The notes below the pieces were generated by a model that was not told where the DNA came from, did not search any database, and was given only the letters and a program-made list of their open reading frames with translations. The position numbers were made by a program, and so were the translations under genes. DNA of 64,000 nt, taken from the NCBI RefSeq assembly GCF_002797415.1, contig NZ_KZ454944.1, forward strand, positions 333,745 through 397,744, written 5' to 3'. The stretch's first letter is position 1; every line of letters starts with the position of its first letter. The DNA is from Bacillus alkalisoli (GTDB taxonomy: Bacteria > Bacillota > Bacilli > Bacillales > Bacillaceae_I). Positions 9,037 through 17,435 of the stretch are shown piece after piece.

Positions 9037-9776
9037 CCCAAATCTCCCTCTAAACTTTCTACTAACTCATCCTCTAACAAATCCACACTCGTACAAAACT
9101 TCGACACACTGCCCTTGCGACACCCTAACTCACCTAACAACCGCGAAAGCCAAAGCGGCACACTATGGTCGACCTTCACCTCTAAAACAACCAAATCCTC
9201 ATTGACAAAAAAAATGCCATCCGCCCCATTTTCAATTCGTAAGTTATCTTTGCGACAACGCAAATTATAATCAAACGTCACGCGCAAATCCGGGTCATCC
9301 ACTCCAACAAACGCTTGCCTGTCATAACTCACAATGTTTTCTGGCACAAGATTGTACAAACTCCGAAACGAATCAATTTCATTAAAGATCTGCTGATTTG
9401 ATACTTCCAAAACTAGCCCGTCCATCGAGCCATGGGCCAAATAGTCATAAGCATGCGCTAACTTAATCCCGGTCCGCCGCTTGTTCACCCTGTTTTTATA
9501 CTTCTTTTTAATTTCAAAATACGCGAAATCCTCCAAAGTAGCCGCATTATAAATACGCAAACGCAGCTTCTGGCGATACCGACTTTTATTACGAGTTTCA
9601 TAGTAAATTTTTTTATCCAACGAATCAAAATACAAACTAATAATATTGTATTTTCCTTGGGCGTCACCGTACCGGTCATACACCATTCGTCGCTTCAAAA
9701 TTTCCGCCATTTCTTCATAAACGTGAAAAGGAATCAAAAATTTCAACTCGTACCGACTAAACATTTCGCCAGCCAT
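9021..9776 (-). CDS. VTC-domain (polyphosphate polymerase-like) protein
   Basis: A 251-residue VTC-domain protein. Visible landmarks are RYELKFLIP near the N-terminus, the basic strand KSRYRQKLRLRIYN, FEIKKKYKNRVNKRR, VSYDRQAFVG and LEVKVDHSVPLWLSRLL. They match the tunnel-lining Arg/Lys/Glu residues of VTC4-type enzymes that extend polyphosphate from ATP. The start at 9776 is preceded by GGGGGTG; the longer frame to 9842 reads through a palindromic repeat. It is cotranscribed with DUF4956 and divergent from the CotH gene. The actual reaction in bacterial members is not certain. Confidence 0.88.
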   Translation of the reverse strand: MAGEMFSRYELKFLIPFHVYEEMAEILKRRMVYDRYGDAQGKYNIISLYFDSLDKKIYYETRNKSRYRQKLRLRIYNAATLEDFAYFEIKKKYKNRVNKRRTGIKLAHAYDYLAHGSMDGLVLEVSNQQIFNEIDSFRSLYNLVPENIVSYDRQAFVGVDDPDLRVTFDYNLRCRKDNLRIENGADGIFFVNEDLVVLEVKVDHSVPLWLSRLLGELGCRKGSVSKFCTSVDLLEDELVESLEGDLGWIAY

Positions 9777-9785
9777 TCTCGCACC

Positions 9786-9856
9786 CCCGAATCGAGGGGA
9801 CAGACCCGTTGAATCATTCGAATCCCGAATGGAATGATTCAACGGGTCTGTCCCTA
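9786..9856. repeat. Dispersed repeat family C (GGGACAGACCCGTTGAAT palindrome)
   Basis: Left arm GGGACAGACCCGTTGAATCA and the matching right arm TGATTCAACGGGTCTGTCCC form a 20-bp perfect stem around a loop containing ATTCGAATCCCGAATGGA. Related copies are at 19189-19253 and 19763-19830. Confidence 0.85.
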
Positions 9857-9985
9857 TGCATCTTCTTACCGTGTTCTGCCAAAATATACAATTATTATAT
9901 AATAGAATGTTAATAGATTGTTAAAGTTATTTCATAATTGTAGTATTATTGTAAATAATATGAAAACTATTTTTAGTTAAGCACC

Positions 9986-10115
9986 GCTGTTGATTTCCGC
10001 ACAAGCCTCCGCTTTCCGCGGGCGTGCCGGGAGCCTCCTCGCCGCAAGCGCCTGCGGGGTCTCCCGCTTCCCGCTTTTCCCGCAGGAGTCTGCGGCTTGC
10101 GCGGAAATCAACAGC
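9986..10115. repeat. Large palindromic repeat family E, copy 1
   Basis: About 130 bp, GC-rich. Outer arms GCTGTTGATTTCCGC / GCGGAAATCAACAGC flank a conserved centre with GCTTTCCGCGGGC, GAGCCTCCTCG, TGCGGGGTCTCC and CCCGCAGGAGTC words. The rest of the 9857-10178 divergent gap is AT-rich and must hold the promoters for the VTC and CotH genes; none could be assigned. Confidence 0.9.
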
Positions 10116-10178
10116 TAGATAGGCTTTAAATTCAAATATAATCCTTAACTCAACCTTAAAAATTATCGGAGGCACCAC

Positions 10179-12641
10179 ATGACGAAGCAAAAACTGTTGT
10201 TACTACTTGTTTTTCCCATCCTTTTCATCGCCTGGTATATTACGTATGCTTTAGCATCAGGACCAATTATTAAAGATGAAAACTTAGAAAAAGCCATTCG
10301 CATCGCCATCAATTATGAAGTGGGGGAGATTCGTGCGGATCAATTAAAAGGCATTCAAGAACTTGTTCTAAGAGATAGCGAGATCGAAGACTTAGAAGGA
10401 ATTCAACACTTAACAGCCCTTGTGTCCCTAGACCTGAGAGACAACAACATAAAAGATATCTCCAAACTTAGCACACTAACAAACTTGCATGAGCTAAACT
10501 TACGTGGCAACGAGATCACCAATATCGAAGCCATTGCCAACATGACTGCACTCCGCGAACTAAACATTCGCGACAATAAGATCTCAGATATCACACCGCT
10601 TCAAAACCTTGTGTTACTGAGAGACTTAAACTTACGGAACAACCGGATATCCAACATCAAACCGTTACAGTCGCTAGACAACTTAAGAGACCGCCTTTAC
10701 TTAGAAGGCAACCTAATCAACGATTTCACACCAGTCATGCATTTTTATGAGCAAATTCAAGATACAGATTTTACGATCGAGAACGTTTCTAGCGCCGAAA
10801 TGGCTCTCCCCATTTTTTCACAAAACGGGGGGTTCTTTTCTGAAGAGATGGTTTTAGAGATTACGAGTCCAGCGCCGGATGCGATCATTTACTACACGTT
10901 AGACGGGTCCGAACCAGATCCGGTTCATAATGAAAAAAACACCCTTCGATACGAGGGGCCAATTCCTATAAAAGACCGTACGCCAGAAGATAACGTATGG
11001 AGCATGATTCCGACAAACAATAACGTAGAAAGTCGATTCTGGAGTGCCCCGCAAACGAGCGTGCCAAAAGGAACCGTCGTGCGTGCGGCCAAATTTATCA
11101 ATAACTGGAAAAGTGAAACGGTAACCCATACATACTTTATTCAACAAGATTACACCATTCCCGTTATTTCACTTTCCACCGATAGCGAAAATTTATTCAG
11201 TGACGAGAAGGGCATTTATGTACCGGGTATGCATCATGACCCAAACGCGGAAAAGCCAGACGAGACCGGAAACTATTATGAAAGTGGCACCGACTGGGAA
11301 CGGCCCATTCATATCGAATACTTCGAAACGGACGGCAAGCGCGCTTTCGCTCAAAATGCCGGAGTTCGCATACACGGCGCGTTCACAAGGCGGCTGCCAC
11401 AAAAAACGCTTCGCCTCTATTCCAGAAGTGACTACGGAACAAGTCGATTTAGTTACCAATTTTTCGATGAGAAACCTATCGACGACTTTAACCGGTTACT
11501 GCTAAGAAATTCCGGCAATGACTGGGGATCGACTATGTTCCGCGACGCAGCCATTCAAACCGTCATCCGTCATATGAACATGGAATCGCAATACTACAAA
11601 CCAGCGATTGTGTTTATGAATGGGGAATACTGGGGCATCCACAATATACGCGACCGGATCGACCAACATTATTTTGAAACACACTACGGCCGCGACCGCA
11701 GCAACTTTACTATTTTAGACAGATATGGAAATTTAGAAGAAGGGGACGAACAAGGAGTAGAAGACTATGCCAACATGGTAGACTACGCCGTCACGAACAA
11801 CCTGAACGAGCCAACCCATTTTGATCACATCGAAAAATCAATGGACATCGATAACTACATTGAATATTACGTTGCCCAAATTTATAACGCCAACACCGAT
11901 TGGCCACAAAACAACATCAGCTTTTGGCGCTACGAAAACCGCACGAACGAATCCAACTTGCCAAAACAACTAGACGGCAGATGGCGCTGGTACGCCTACG
12001 ACATGGACCGCTCACTCGGCTCAGTCGAAGCAGAACACGACACCATCGCTTGGGCAACAAGGGCAATACGAGAATCCACCCAACAAGACGAATGGTCCAC
12101 CGCACTATTCCGTGCCTTGCTCGAAAGCGACGAATTCAAGCGGAAATTTATCAACACGTTCGCCGACCACCTAAACACAACATTCGCCCCAGAGCGAGTG
12201 ATCGCCATCATCGAAGAACTACAAGCCAACATCGAACCAGAAATGGACCAACACATTAAGCGATGGAACGCACCAACTAGCATGAATATTTGGCGCAGCA
12301 ACGTGATGCATATGAAAGGCTTTGTGAGAAAACGTCCAGCTCAAATTCGTAGTCACATCATGGCGCATTTCAACCTGTTAGACAAAGCTACGATCACCAT
12401 TCTAACAGAGATAGAAGGTGGGACCGTACAAGTAAACTCAATTGAAATAAGGACCCCTGGGGTGGTAGACCCATCTAATTGGACCGGTCACTACTTCCAA
12501 GGCGTACCAATTACGATCACTGCCACACCAAAACCAGGCTACAAGTTCGTAGAATGGAAAGACCTAAACAACACCCAACAAACGATCGAACTAACACTAA
12601 CAAACAACATTACGATACAACCGATTTTTGAAAAAGAGTAG
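10179..12641 (+). CDS. LRR-CotH kinase-family surface protein
   Basis: An 820-residue protein. Order of parts: N-terminal membrane or signal helix (about 4-25); five or six 22-residue leucine-rich repeats (about 55-170, e.g. LVSLDLRDNNIKDISKLSTL); a chitobiase/hexosaminidase C-terminal-like module (about 215-300, IIYYTLDGSEPDPV); the CotH domain (about 325-670), with RIHGAFTRRLPQKTLRLY, PAIVFMNGEYWGIHNIRDR and RWRWYAYDMDRSLG supplying the expected Arg, Asn, Glu and Asp residues; and a C-terminal repeat module (ITATPKPGYKFVEW). CotH proteins include protein kinases that phosphorylate spore-coat proteins. This one looks exported or surface-anchored. GGAGG lies 7 bases before the ATG. It is divergent from the VTC/DUF4956 pair, its usual partners. 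Confidence 0.9.
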   Translation: MTKQKLLLLLVFPILFIAWYITYALASGPIIKDENLEKAIRIAINYEVGEIRADQLKGIQELVLRDSEIEDLEGIQHLTALVSLDLRDNNIKDISKLSTLTNLHELNLRGNEITNIEAIANMTALRELNIRDNKISDITPLQNLVLLRDLNLRNNRISNIKPLQSLDNLRDRLYLEGNLINDFTPVMHFYEQIQDTDFTIENVSSAEMALPIFSQNGGFFSEEMVLEITSPAPDAIIYYTLDGSEPDPVHNEKNTLRYEGPIPIKDRTPEDNVWSMIPTNNNVESRFWSAPQTSVPKGTVVRAAKFINNWKSETVTHTYFIQQDYTIPVISLSTDSENLFSDEKGIYVPGMHHDPNAEKPDETGNYYESGTDWERPIHIEYFETDGKRAFAQNAGVRIHGAFTRRLPQKTLRLYSRSDYGTSRFSYQFFDEKPIDDFNRLLLRNSGNDWGSTMFRDAAIQTVIRHMNMESQYYKPAIVFMNGEYWGIHNIRDRIDQHYFETHYGRDRSNFTILDRYGNLEEGDEQGVEDYANMVDYAVTNNLNEPTHFDHIEKSMDIDNYIEYYVAQIYNANTDWPQNNISFWRYENRTNESNLPKQLDGRWRWYAYDMDRSLGSVEAEHDTIAWATRAIRESTQQDEWSTALFRALLESDEFKRKFINTFADHLNTTFAPERVIAIIEELQANIEPEMDQHIKRWNAPTSMNIWRSNVMHMKGFVRKRPAQIRSHIMAHFNLLDKATITILTEIEGGTVQVNSIEIRTPGVVDPSNWTGHYFQGVPITITATPKPGYKFVEWKDLNNTQQTIELTLTNNITIQPIFEKE

Positions 12642-12653
12642 CAGGGAGAAGAT

Positions 12654-12698
12654 GAAAGAAGTTATCCAGAAAGTATTTTCTGAACAACTTCTTTTTCA
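12654..12698 (+). terminator. Terminator after the CotH gene
   Basis: GAAAGAAGTT pairs with AACTTCTTTTTC across an inner AGAAAGTATTTTCT hairpin; T-rich 3' side. Confidence 0.6.
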
Positions 12699-12728
12699 AA
12701 TAGTTTAGTGTTGATAGTAGAAACGGCT

Positions 12729-12936
12729 GTCAAGGCCGATTATCCCTCAGAAAAGGAGAGAACCGTCAATAGAAAGGGAAGTCAAGGCCGATTAGCCGTA
12801 AGAAAAGGAGAGAACCGTCAATAGAAAGGGAAGTCAAGACCGATTATCCCTCAGAAAAGGAGAGAACCGTCAATAGAAAGGGAAGCCAAGGCCGATTAGC
12901 CCTCAGAAAAGGAGAGAACCGACAATAGAAGAACAT
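12729..12936. repeat. 52-bp tandem repeat, four copies
   Basis: Units begin GTCAAGGCCGATTA at 12729, 12781, 12833 and 12885, an exact 52-base spacing, each containing AAAAGGAGAGAACCGTCAAT. The period is not a multiple of three and no open frame runs through it. It occupies the gene-free interval 12642-13018 together with a family A repeat at 12949-12996. Confidence 0.9.
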
Positions 12937-12948
12937 TAAGGCATTAAG

Positions 12949-12996
12949 GTGCCAGGCACCACCCGAAAAATCTTGTTTCACAAAAATGTTTCACAG
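12949..12996. repeat. Dispersed repeat family A
   Basis: GGTGCCAGGCACC followed by ACCCGAAAAATCTTG and TGTTTCACA. It supplies a false in-frame ATG (12986) to the next gene. Confidence 0.9.
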
Positions 12997-13018
12997 CCAA
13001 TACAAGGAGGCGACACAA

Positions 13019-13501
13019 ATGGAAACAGCTATACTCTACTACAAAATCTACAACAACCAAGTCGTTGCTGCTGACTACATCCACTGGGCACTGCACCAAC
13101 TAGAACAAGACCAATCTTCCACATCCTTAAATGTATTAGCTTCCTTACAAGAACCTCTCAATATTTTTGAAGTTGAAGATTATTTTCACAAAGCAATAAA
13201 AGAACTTAATATAGAAAAACCAACAATCTATACAGCAGTTCAACAATATATGAATCTATTACTAGAAAAAATAATCCAAAAAGAAGCATCGATAATCGAC
13301 CTAGCTTATGATATATATAAAATAACGTGGGAACAGAGTGACGACGAAAAATTAGAAGCAGCTTGGTACGAAATTAGCGAACAAATCAATGATTACCGAC
13401 ATGGAGACAACATAAATAACCTTACAGAAGAAGAACTAAACAATCTCATTACAAAAGAAGCCAACCATTGGCTCGAAAAATCAAAGGGGACATCACAATG
13501 A
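13019..13501 (+). CDS. Unknown soluble protein (160 aa)
   Basis: Starts METAILYYKIYNNQVVAADY after a CAAGGAGG site 8 bases upstream. It is rich in helices and acidic residues and has no signal or membrane segment. Its stop overlaps the next start (ATGA, 13498-13501), so the two are translationally coupled. Given the DUF4375-like partner it may belong to a two-gene unit of unknown function; no family is recognised. Confidence 0.7.
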   Translation: METAILYYKIYNNQVVAADYIHWALHQLEQDQSSTSLNVLASLQEPLNIFEVEDYFHKAIKELNIEKPTIYTAVQQYMNLLLEKIIQKEASIIDLAYDIYKITWEQSDDEKLEAAWYEISEQINDYRHGDNINNLTEEELNNLITKEANHWLEKSKGTSQ

Positions 13502-13923
13502 AAAAAGAAGAAATTTGGAACGCAACTATAGCTATACTTGCAGAATCCGACTATCCATCAGACAACCCAGTCCTAAACGACGTATACCTAGCCTATCACT
13601 ACTACTCAGAACTAGAGAGCGGAGGACACGAAGCCTTCCTAACCTGGTTCTCCGAACAAATCGAACAAATGGGACCAACCACTTTTCTACAAAAACTAAT
13701 ACAATCACTAACCAAAATAAACGCAAAACCATATGCGAAAATAGTCGACACATACGGCGAAGCCCTCTGGAAAGCGTACACAGCCCTAGAAAAAGAAGAA
13801 ATAGAAGAAGACCAGTTTTACAACATAATAGAAAAAGCAGACAACGAATACTACCAACTAAACGGCGAACTAGAAAAACACCTAGAAAACTACTTTGTAA
13901 CCATCCACACAAAACTAAAATAA
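13498..13923 (+). CDS. DMP19/DUF4375-like protein
   Basis: A 141-residue protein. The segment with VYLAYHYYSELESGGHEAFL, then FSEQIEQMGPTTF and KINAKPYAKIVDTYGEALWKAY, matches the DMP19 (DUF4375) pattern of a helix carrying a GG-x-E/Q turn followed by a repeat-like helical hairpin. Such proteins occur in Bacillaceae and in toxin-immunity loci; the biochemical role is not known. Coupled to the upstream gene through the ATGA overlap. Confidence 0.6.
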   Translation: MKKEEIWNATIAILAESDYPSDNPVLNDVYLAYHYYSELESGGHEAFLTWFSEQIEQMGPTTFLQKLIQSLTKINAKPYAKIVDTYGEALWKAYTALEKEEIEEDQFYNIIEKADNEYYQLNGELEKHLENYFVTIHTKLK

Positions 13924-13941
13924 CAATGGTGCCAGTAACAA

Positions 13942-13990
13942 TGGTGCCAGGCACCGCCCGAAAAATCTTGTTTCACAAAATGTTTCACAA
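13942..13990. repeat. Dispersed repeat family A
   Basis: GGTGCCAGGCACC followed by GCCCGAAAAATCTTG and TGTTTCACA; a shortened GGTGCCAGTAAC copy lies just before it. The rest of 13991-14205 is AT-rich with no gene seen. Confidence 0.9.
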
Positions 13991-14205
13991 CCAACCAATA
14001 CAAAAAAGGAAACTCCCTCTATCCTTTTATCAGATTCATACCTTTCCCATGCTTTCGATAATAGCAATTCAATTCCTCCTCTATTGTAAAACATATTTTT
14101 AAAGGAATTATTGCCCTTTTTATCGAAATGAAGATTTATTGAAGTAACGGCGCACTTTAATAGTAGAAAAGAATGTTTTTTAACAATATACGAGGAGGAT
14201 ATAAA

Positions 14206-14442
14206 ATGAATCTAAAATCAGTATTTATATTGTTGCTTCTCTCGATGGTCATGACAGGTTGTCAAGCTGAACCAAAGACCTTTGACGCTGTTTGGCTTGA
14301 TTCGTCAACAAGTTCTCAGGAAACAATTAATTCATCGACAAAGAGACTATCAGATGCCAATATTGATTTTATCATTGATGATAGTGGTAATATACTAATC
14401 GATAAGAATGATTTGAATAAAGCTATGATGTGTTGTTCCTAA
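14206..14442 (+). CDS. Small lipoprotein (78 aa)
   Basis: Signal MNLKSVFILLLLSMVMTGC with a lipobox Cys at residue 19. The mature part contains KRLSDANIDFIIDDSGNILI and ends in KAMMCCS. AGGAGG lies 8 bases before the ATG. A short sensor-like strand pair resembles the small domains fused to YscJ/FliF-type proteins, but that is only a resemblance. It precedes a second lipoprotein gene and a decayed gene. Confidence 0.65.
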   Translation: MNLKSVFILLLLSMVMTGCQAEPKTFDAVWLDSSTSSQETINSSTKRLSDANIDFIIDDSGNILIDKNDLNKAMMCCS

Positions 14443-14566
14443 ACTAACGGAGGCGTTGATCCAAGAAGCTATTAACGTTTTATATTGAAGTGTTTTTATA
14501 CTCTGTCAGAGCAGCATAGATGATTATGACTTTGTGAAGTATACGGTAAGATAACAGGGGGAAATT

Positions 14567-14914
14567 ATGAAGAAAACTAAGATAGTATGTGTACTTATCT
14601 TTTTATTGGTTATTTTACTTGGATGTTCAAAGAAAGATGACCTTCCTTACGCTTTATCTGCTGAACAATATAGGATTATATATGTTGTTCCAGAGCAAGG
14701 AAATGTAGACCAATTACAATGGTTTCAAGAGTTTGAAGATAAGCATAAAGGTGTGATTTTAATTGCTTTTAGTCTAGAATTAACTCAAAAGGAATTTCCA
14801 TCTTTAGATGCTACTGAAGTCCCTTATATTTATGTCTTAAGTCAAAATGCTATTGTTATTGAGGGCTCTGATATGGAGGAAGTTAAGAAATTTTTGATAG
14901 AAAATACTAATTAA
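14567..14914 (+). CDS. Thioredoxin-like lipoprotein without active-site cysteines
   Basis: A 115-residue protein: signal MKKTKIVCVLIFLLVILLGC with lipobox Cys at residue 20, then a small alpha/beta domain. The order of strands, with TEVPYIYVLSQNAIVIEG carrying the cis-Pro-like position, suggests a thioredoxin fold, but no CxxC is present. GGGGG precedes the ATG. It is probably surface-anchored; function unknown. Confidence 0.6.
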   Translation: MKKTKIVCVLIFLLVILLGCSKKDDLPYALSAEQYRIIYVVPEQGNVDQLQWFQEFEDKHKGVILIAFSLELTQKEFPSLDATEVPYIYVLSQNAIVIEGSDMEEVKKFLIENTN

Positions 14915-14929
14915 GATTTTAATCGGATG

Positions 14930-15366
14930 CGATTGCTCAAGAAGAACAGTCGCTTTTTCAGAAAAAAGGAGTTGTCCACAAAGCTAACATGATGATGGTG
15001 TGTCGGAAGAGTTTAAAAAGAAAGTAGAAGAGCTTTGTGATAGGCTTGAACCAAAAAATAAAGAAAACAACTCGTTGTAGCAGCTAGTTAGTGAAATATG
15101 CAAGGACGATGTAAAGGATTAAATAAGCTAAGTTTAAATATCTTATGAAATATTATCTGTTGCGTAGTACAACCAAAACTGCAATAACAATTTCAGAAAT
15201 TTGTGGGTATCCCCATTATGAAAATGTTGTTTCAAATGTATTAGCATTCTTTTTTGATCCAGGAAAAGGACATGGATTAGAAACGCTATGTATAGAAGCA
15301 ATAATGCAAGTTCTTGAATCTAAAACATATGGTATAGATGGATTTTGGGAAGTGAAAGGGAAGTAA
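14930..15366 (+). pseudogene. Decayed genes including a PD-(D/E)XK nuclease-like fragment
   Basis: The frame 15145-15366 encodes 73 residues whose ISEICGYPHYENVVSNVLAF segment, followed by FFDPGKGHGLE, is the N-terminal block of a PD-(D/E)XK-nuclease-superfamily protein. The catalytic Asp, Glu and Lys region is absent. There is no ribosome binding site before 15145. Just upstream (about 14990-15079) a short frame ending EELCDRLEPKNKENNSL looks like a 3' remnant of another gene. Both look like leftovers of lost genes. Confidence 0.6.
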
Positions 15367-15373
15367 GAACAGA

Positions 15374-15409
15374 AAAAGGAAACTCCCAAAAAAATCGGAG
15401 TTTCCTCTT
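15374..15409. terminator. Bidirectional terminator
   Basis: Stem GGAAACTCC / GGAGTTTCC (15378-15386, 15397-15405) with A-rich left and T-rich right flanks, between convergent genes. Confidence 0.75.
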
Positions 15410-15435
15410 CACGCCAACCATCATTAAATCAAAAC

Positions 15436-15774
15436 CTACACCGTAAACTCCAACCGCTCCCTAACTGTAGGCCAATCGCGATCAGCCAACCAAACCACAA
15501 TCTTATAATTCCCTGGCTCTAACTTAGTCAACGGAATCTGAAAATCCAAACTATCCCCAGCTCCAACCAACAATTCTTCATAAATCATAATAAACATCTT
15601 ATCTTCCGAAAACTGCTCCACACGCTGCCCATCACGATACAAAATATAATCATATCGCTGTCCACTCCGAAACGTCACCTTCTCCGGAGCATCCGAAGTA
15701 TTCTTCACCTTAAAAAACAAGTCAACAGAATCCGCAGCCGTCTTTTCATATGTCAACACAGCCTCCAAACCCAT
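15436..15774 (-). CDS. BsuPI/IntPI-type immunoglobulin-fold protein
   Basis: A 112-residue protein with FFKVKNTSDAPEKVTFRSGQ, RYDYILYRDGQRVEQFS and LEPGNYKIVVWLADRDWPTV. This is the Ig-like beta-sandwich pattern of the intracellular proteinase inhibitor BsuPI family. The start at 15774 has GGAG 8 bases upstream; the longer frame to 15867 begins in a partial family A repeat. No signal peptide is evident, so it may be cytoplasmic and act on intracellular serine protease, by family analogy. Confidence 0.75.
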   Translation of the reverse strand: MGLEAVLTYEKTAADSVDLFFKVKNTSDAPEKVTFRSGQRYDYILYRDGQRVEQFSEDKMFIMIYEELLVGAGDSLDFQIPLTKLEPGNYKIVVWLADRDWPTVRERLEFTV

Positions 15775-15955
15775 CCAACCAACTCCTTCCAAAACCTCTT
15801 TATATAAGTATATTCCACAAAACCCATCCAATACCTTGATTACAGGACTATTACAAGTGCCTGGCACCTGTAATAATCCTGTAATAATATAGAAGGAATT
15901 TCCATGTTGAACGAAGAATATATAGTTATACGTTCAACCCGGAGGATACAACACA

Positions 15956-16345
15956 ATGAAAAAACTATTCCCAATTCTATTTACCATACTATTCATCAGT
16001 ACCATCATCGTCATAACGCTCGTCATCTTTGGTGCCCTAGACTCAGCAGGCCCAATCGCGTTTTACCTAATCATCGCATACGTCATATTCTTACTCGGCT
16101 ACACCCTATTTGCCCTATTCATCGGCATCAAAAACATCATCCAAGCACCATGGGAAACCACACTCCCAATCATTCGTAACGCAGCCATCTACTTCATCGC
16201 ATCAACAGCGCTCATTTACGGAAGCATCTATATATTCGGCTTCACCGAAGACAAAGGCCTACTAGGCAACCTATCCGTCCCACTCGGACTCGCAACCGGC
16301 TACCTCGTTGTCCAGTCCATATTCCTGAACAAAGATGATAAATAG
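15956..16345 (+). CDS. Membrane protein of unknown function (129 aa)
   Basis: Four hydrophobic helices (about residues 5-27, 33-58, 76-94 and 103-121) and a charged C-terminus. AACCCGGAGG precedes the ATG. It has the same length, order of helices and MKKL start as the protein at 18175-18576, so the two may be distant paralogues. No family recognised. Confidence 0.65.
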   Translation: MKKLFPILFTILFISTIIVITLVIFGALDSAGPIAFYLIIAYVIFLLGYTLFALFIGIKNIIQAPWETTLPIIRNAAIYFIASTALIYGSIYIFGFTEDKGLLGNLSVPLGLATGYLVVQSIFLNKDDK

Positions 16346-16401
16346 GGACGGGGTTCGTTTCCCATTTCTGTCCCCTCCGACACATAAAGGAGCTACTTTG
16401 C

Positions 16402-16872
16402 ATGAGAAAATGTCTATGCACCATCATCTTCCTACTAATCACAACTGGCTGTGCCCAACAACAGGGAACTAACAACCCACCCGACCCAAACAGCCTACCA
16501 TACACAACCGGCCAACCGGCCAAGCTACAACCAGCCGCCGAAATAAAAAAAGTCACCATCACATGCCTATCCATATGCAGAGAAAGATACCCAAACCAGC
16601 CAATCTCTCAAACGTTCGAAGACCAAAACGATATCCAACTCTTCGTAGACGCCTTATCCAAAGCAATCGAAATAGCTGGAACATTAAACTACGCCGCCAA
16701 TTACGAAATGACCTTCCTTTACGAAGGCAATCTACCAGAGTCATTTCACCTTAACCTCGATCATCACGACAAAACCAGTGACGGGCTACTAGTGAATCTA
16801 TCAAACACCGAAACCGGCTACACCATCCCAGCCGAGCATGCTTCGAAACTAAGTAAACTAGTAATTAAATAA
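16402..16872 (+). CDS. Lipoprotein, paralogue of 19894-20319
   Basis: A 156-residue protein with signal MRKCLCTIIFLLITTGC and lipobox Cys at residue 17. The mature part carries KKVTITCLSICRERYPNQ, TFEDQNDIQLFVDALSKAI and GYTIPAEHASKLSKL. The same three blocks in the same order are in the lipoprotein at 19894-20319, so the pair arose by duplication. Resembles small YhfM-like lipoproteins of Bacillus; function unknown. A half copy of family B repeat (16345-16375) lies just upstream. Confidence 0.7.
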   Translation: MRKCLCTIIFLLITTGCAQQQGTNNPPDPNSLPYTTGQPAKLQPAAEIKKVTITCLSICRERYPNQPISQTFEDQNDIQLFVDALSKAIEIAGTLNYAANYEMTFLYEGNLPESFHLNLDHHDKTSDGLLVNLSNTETGYTIPAEHASKLSKLVIK

Positions 16873-16917
16873 TCTACTTTCACACCCCTTAGCCGGAATC
16901 GCGTGTGGTAAAATAAG

Positions 16918-17137
16918 GATTGAAACACAAAGGCCCTAGATTGAAACACAACTGAGTCAAATTGAAACACAAAGAGCAGAGATTGAAACACACAAAGTAC
17001 AAATTGAAACACAAAAGGAAGAGATTGAAACACAACCGAATCAAGCAGAATACACAAACTAAGATTGAAACACACCAGCCCCAAATTGAAACACAAAAGC
17101 GAAAGATTGAAACAAATCACACCCAAATCGAAAAGCA
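16918..17137. repeat. 21-bp repeat array (ATTGAAACAC words)
   Basis: ATTGAAACA starts at 16919, 16940, 16961, 16982, 17003 and 17024, then (after one decayed unit) at 17064, 17085, 17106 and, as ATCGAAAAG, 17127. The spacing is exactly 21 bases except for a 2-base loss in the decayed unit. Read in frame it gives heptads of the form IETQxxQ. The last four heptads are in frame with the small gene starting at 17157. Confidence 0.9.
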
Positions 17138-17156
17138 ACGAACAGGAGACAAAAAA

Positions 17157-17321
17157 ATGCTACCAACAGAATTCTATCTATTAATGGCAATACTCTTCAT
17201 CGGCCTAATCATACTCGGCATTTACGATGCAAAAAAGAAACACGAATTAAAACTAGAAGAAATTAAACTAGAAAGGGACAAAATCGCACTCGAAAACAAA
17301 AAACTAGAAATCAAACAATAG
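17157..17321 (+). CDS. Small membrane protein with coiled-coil tail (54 aa)
   Basis: Starts MLPTEFYLLMAILFIGLIIL after AACAGGAGA; one membrane helix (about 6-22) is followed by a charged heptad-like helix (LKLEEIKLERDKIALENKKL). The upstream 21-bp array is in frame with it, but contains a frameshift and stops, so the ATG at 17157 is used. The tail heptads resemble those coded by the array, suggesting that the array derives from the same coiled-coil coding sequence or once extended it. Confidence 0.55.
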   Translation: MLPTEFYLLMAILFIGLIILGIYDAKKKHELKLEEIKLERDKIALENKKLEIKQ

Positions 17322-17328
17322 AAAAGTA

Positions 17329-17378
17329 GGGACGGGGTTCATGTCACATCTTCAAAATGTGAAATGAACCCCGTCCCC
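17329..17378. repeat. Dispersed repeat family B
   Basis: GGGACGGGGTTCAT ... ATGAACCCCGTCCCC with a TCACAT / ATGTGA inner arm. Confidence 0.9.
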
Positions 17379-17435
17379 ATTTTCCAATCCATGTAGTATA
17401 ATCAATCATATACACAATCCAGGAGGCACGACCAA

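Noticed and set aside
9777-9842. Upstream start for the VTC-domain gene
   Set aside because: The extra codons are encoded by a family C palindrome; the ATG at 9776 has GGGGGTG upstream and fits the family start.
16918-17137. CRISPR array (ATTGAAAC words at regular spacing)
   Set aside because: Conserved word is only about 10-13 bases with 8-10 base intervals; CRISPR repeats and spacers are each 25-40 bases, and no cas gene is present.
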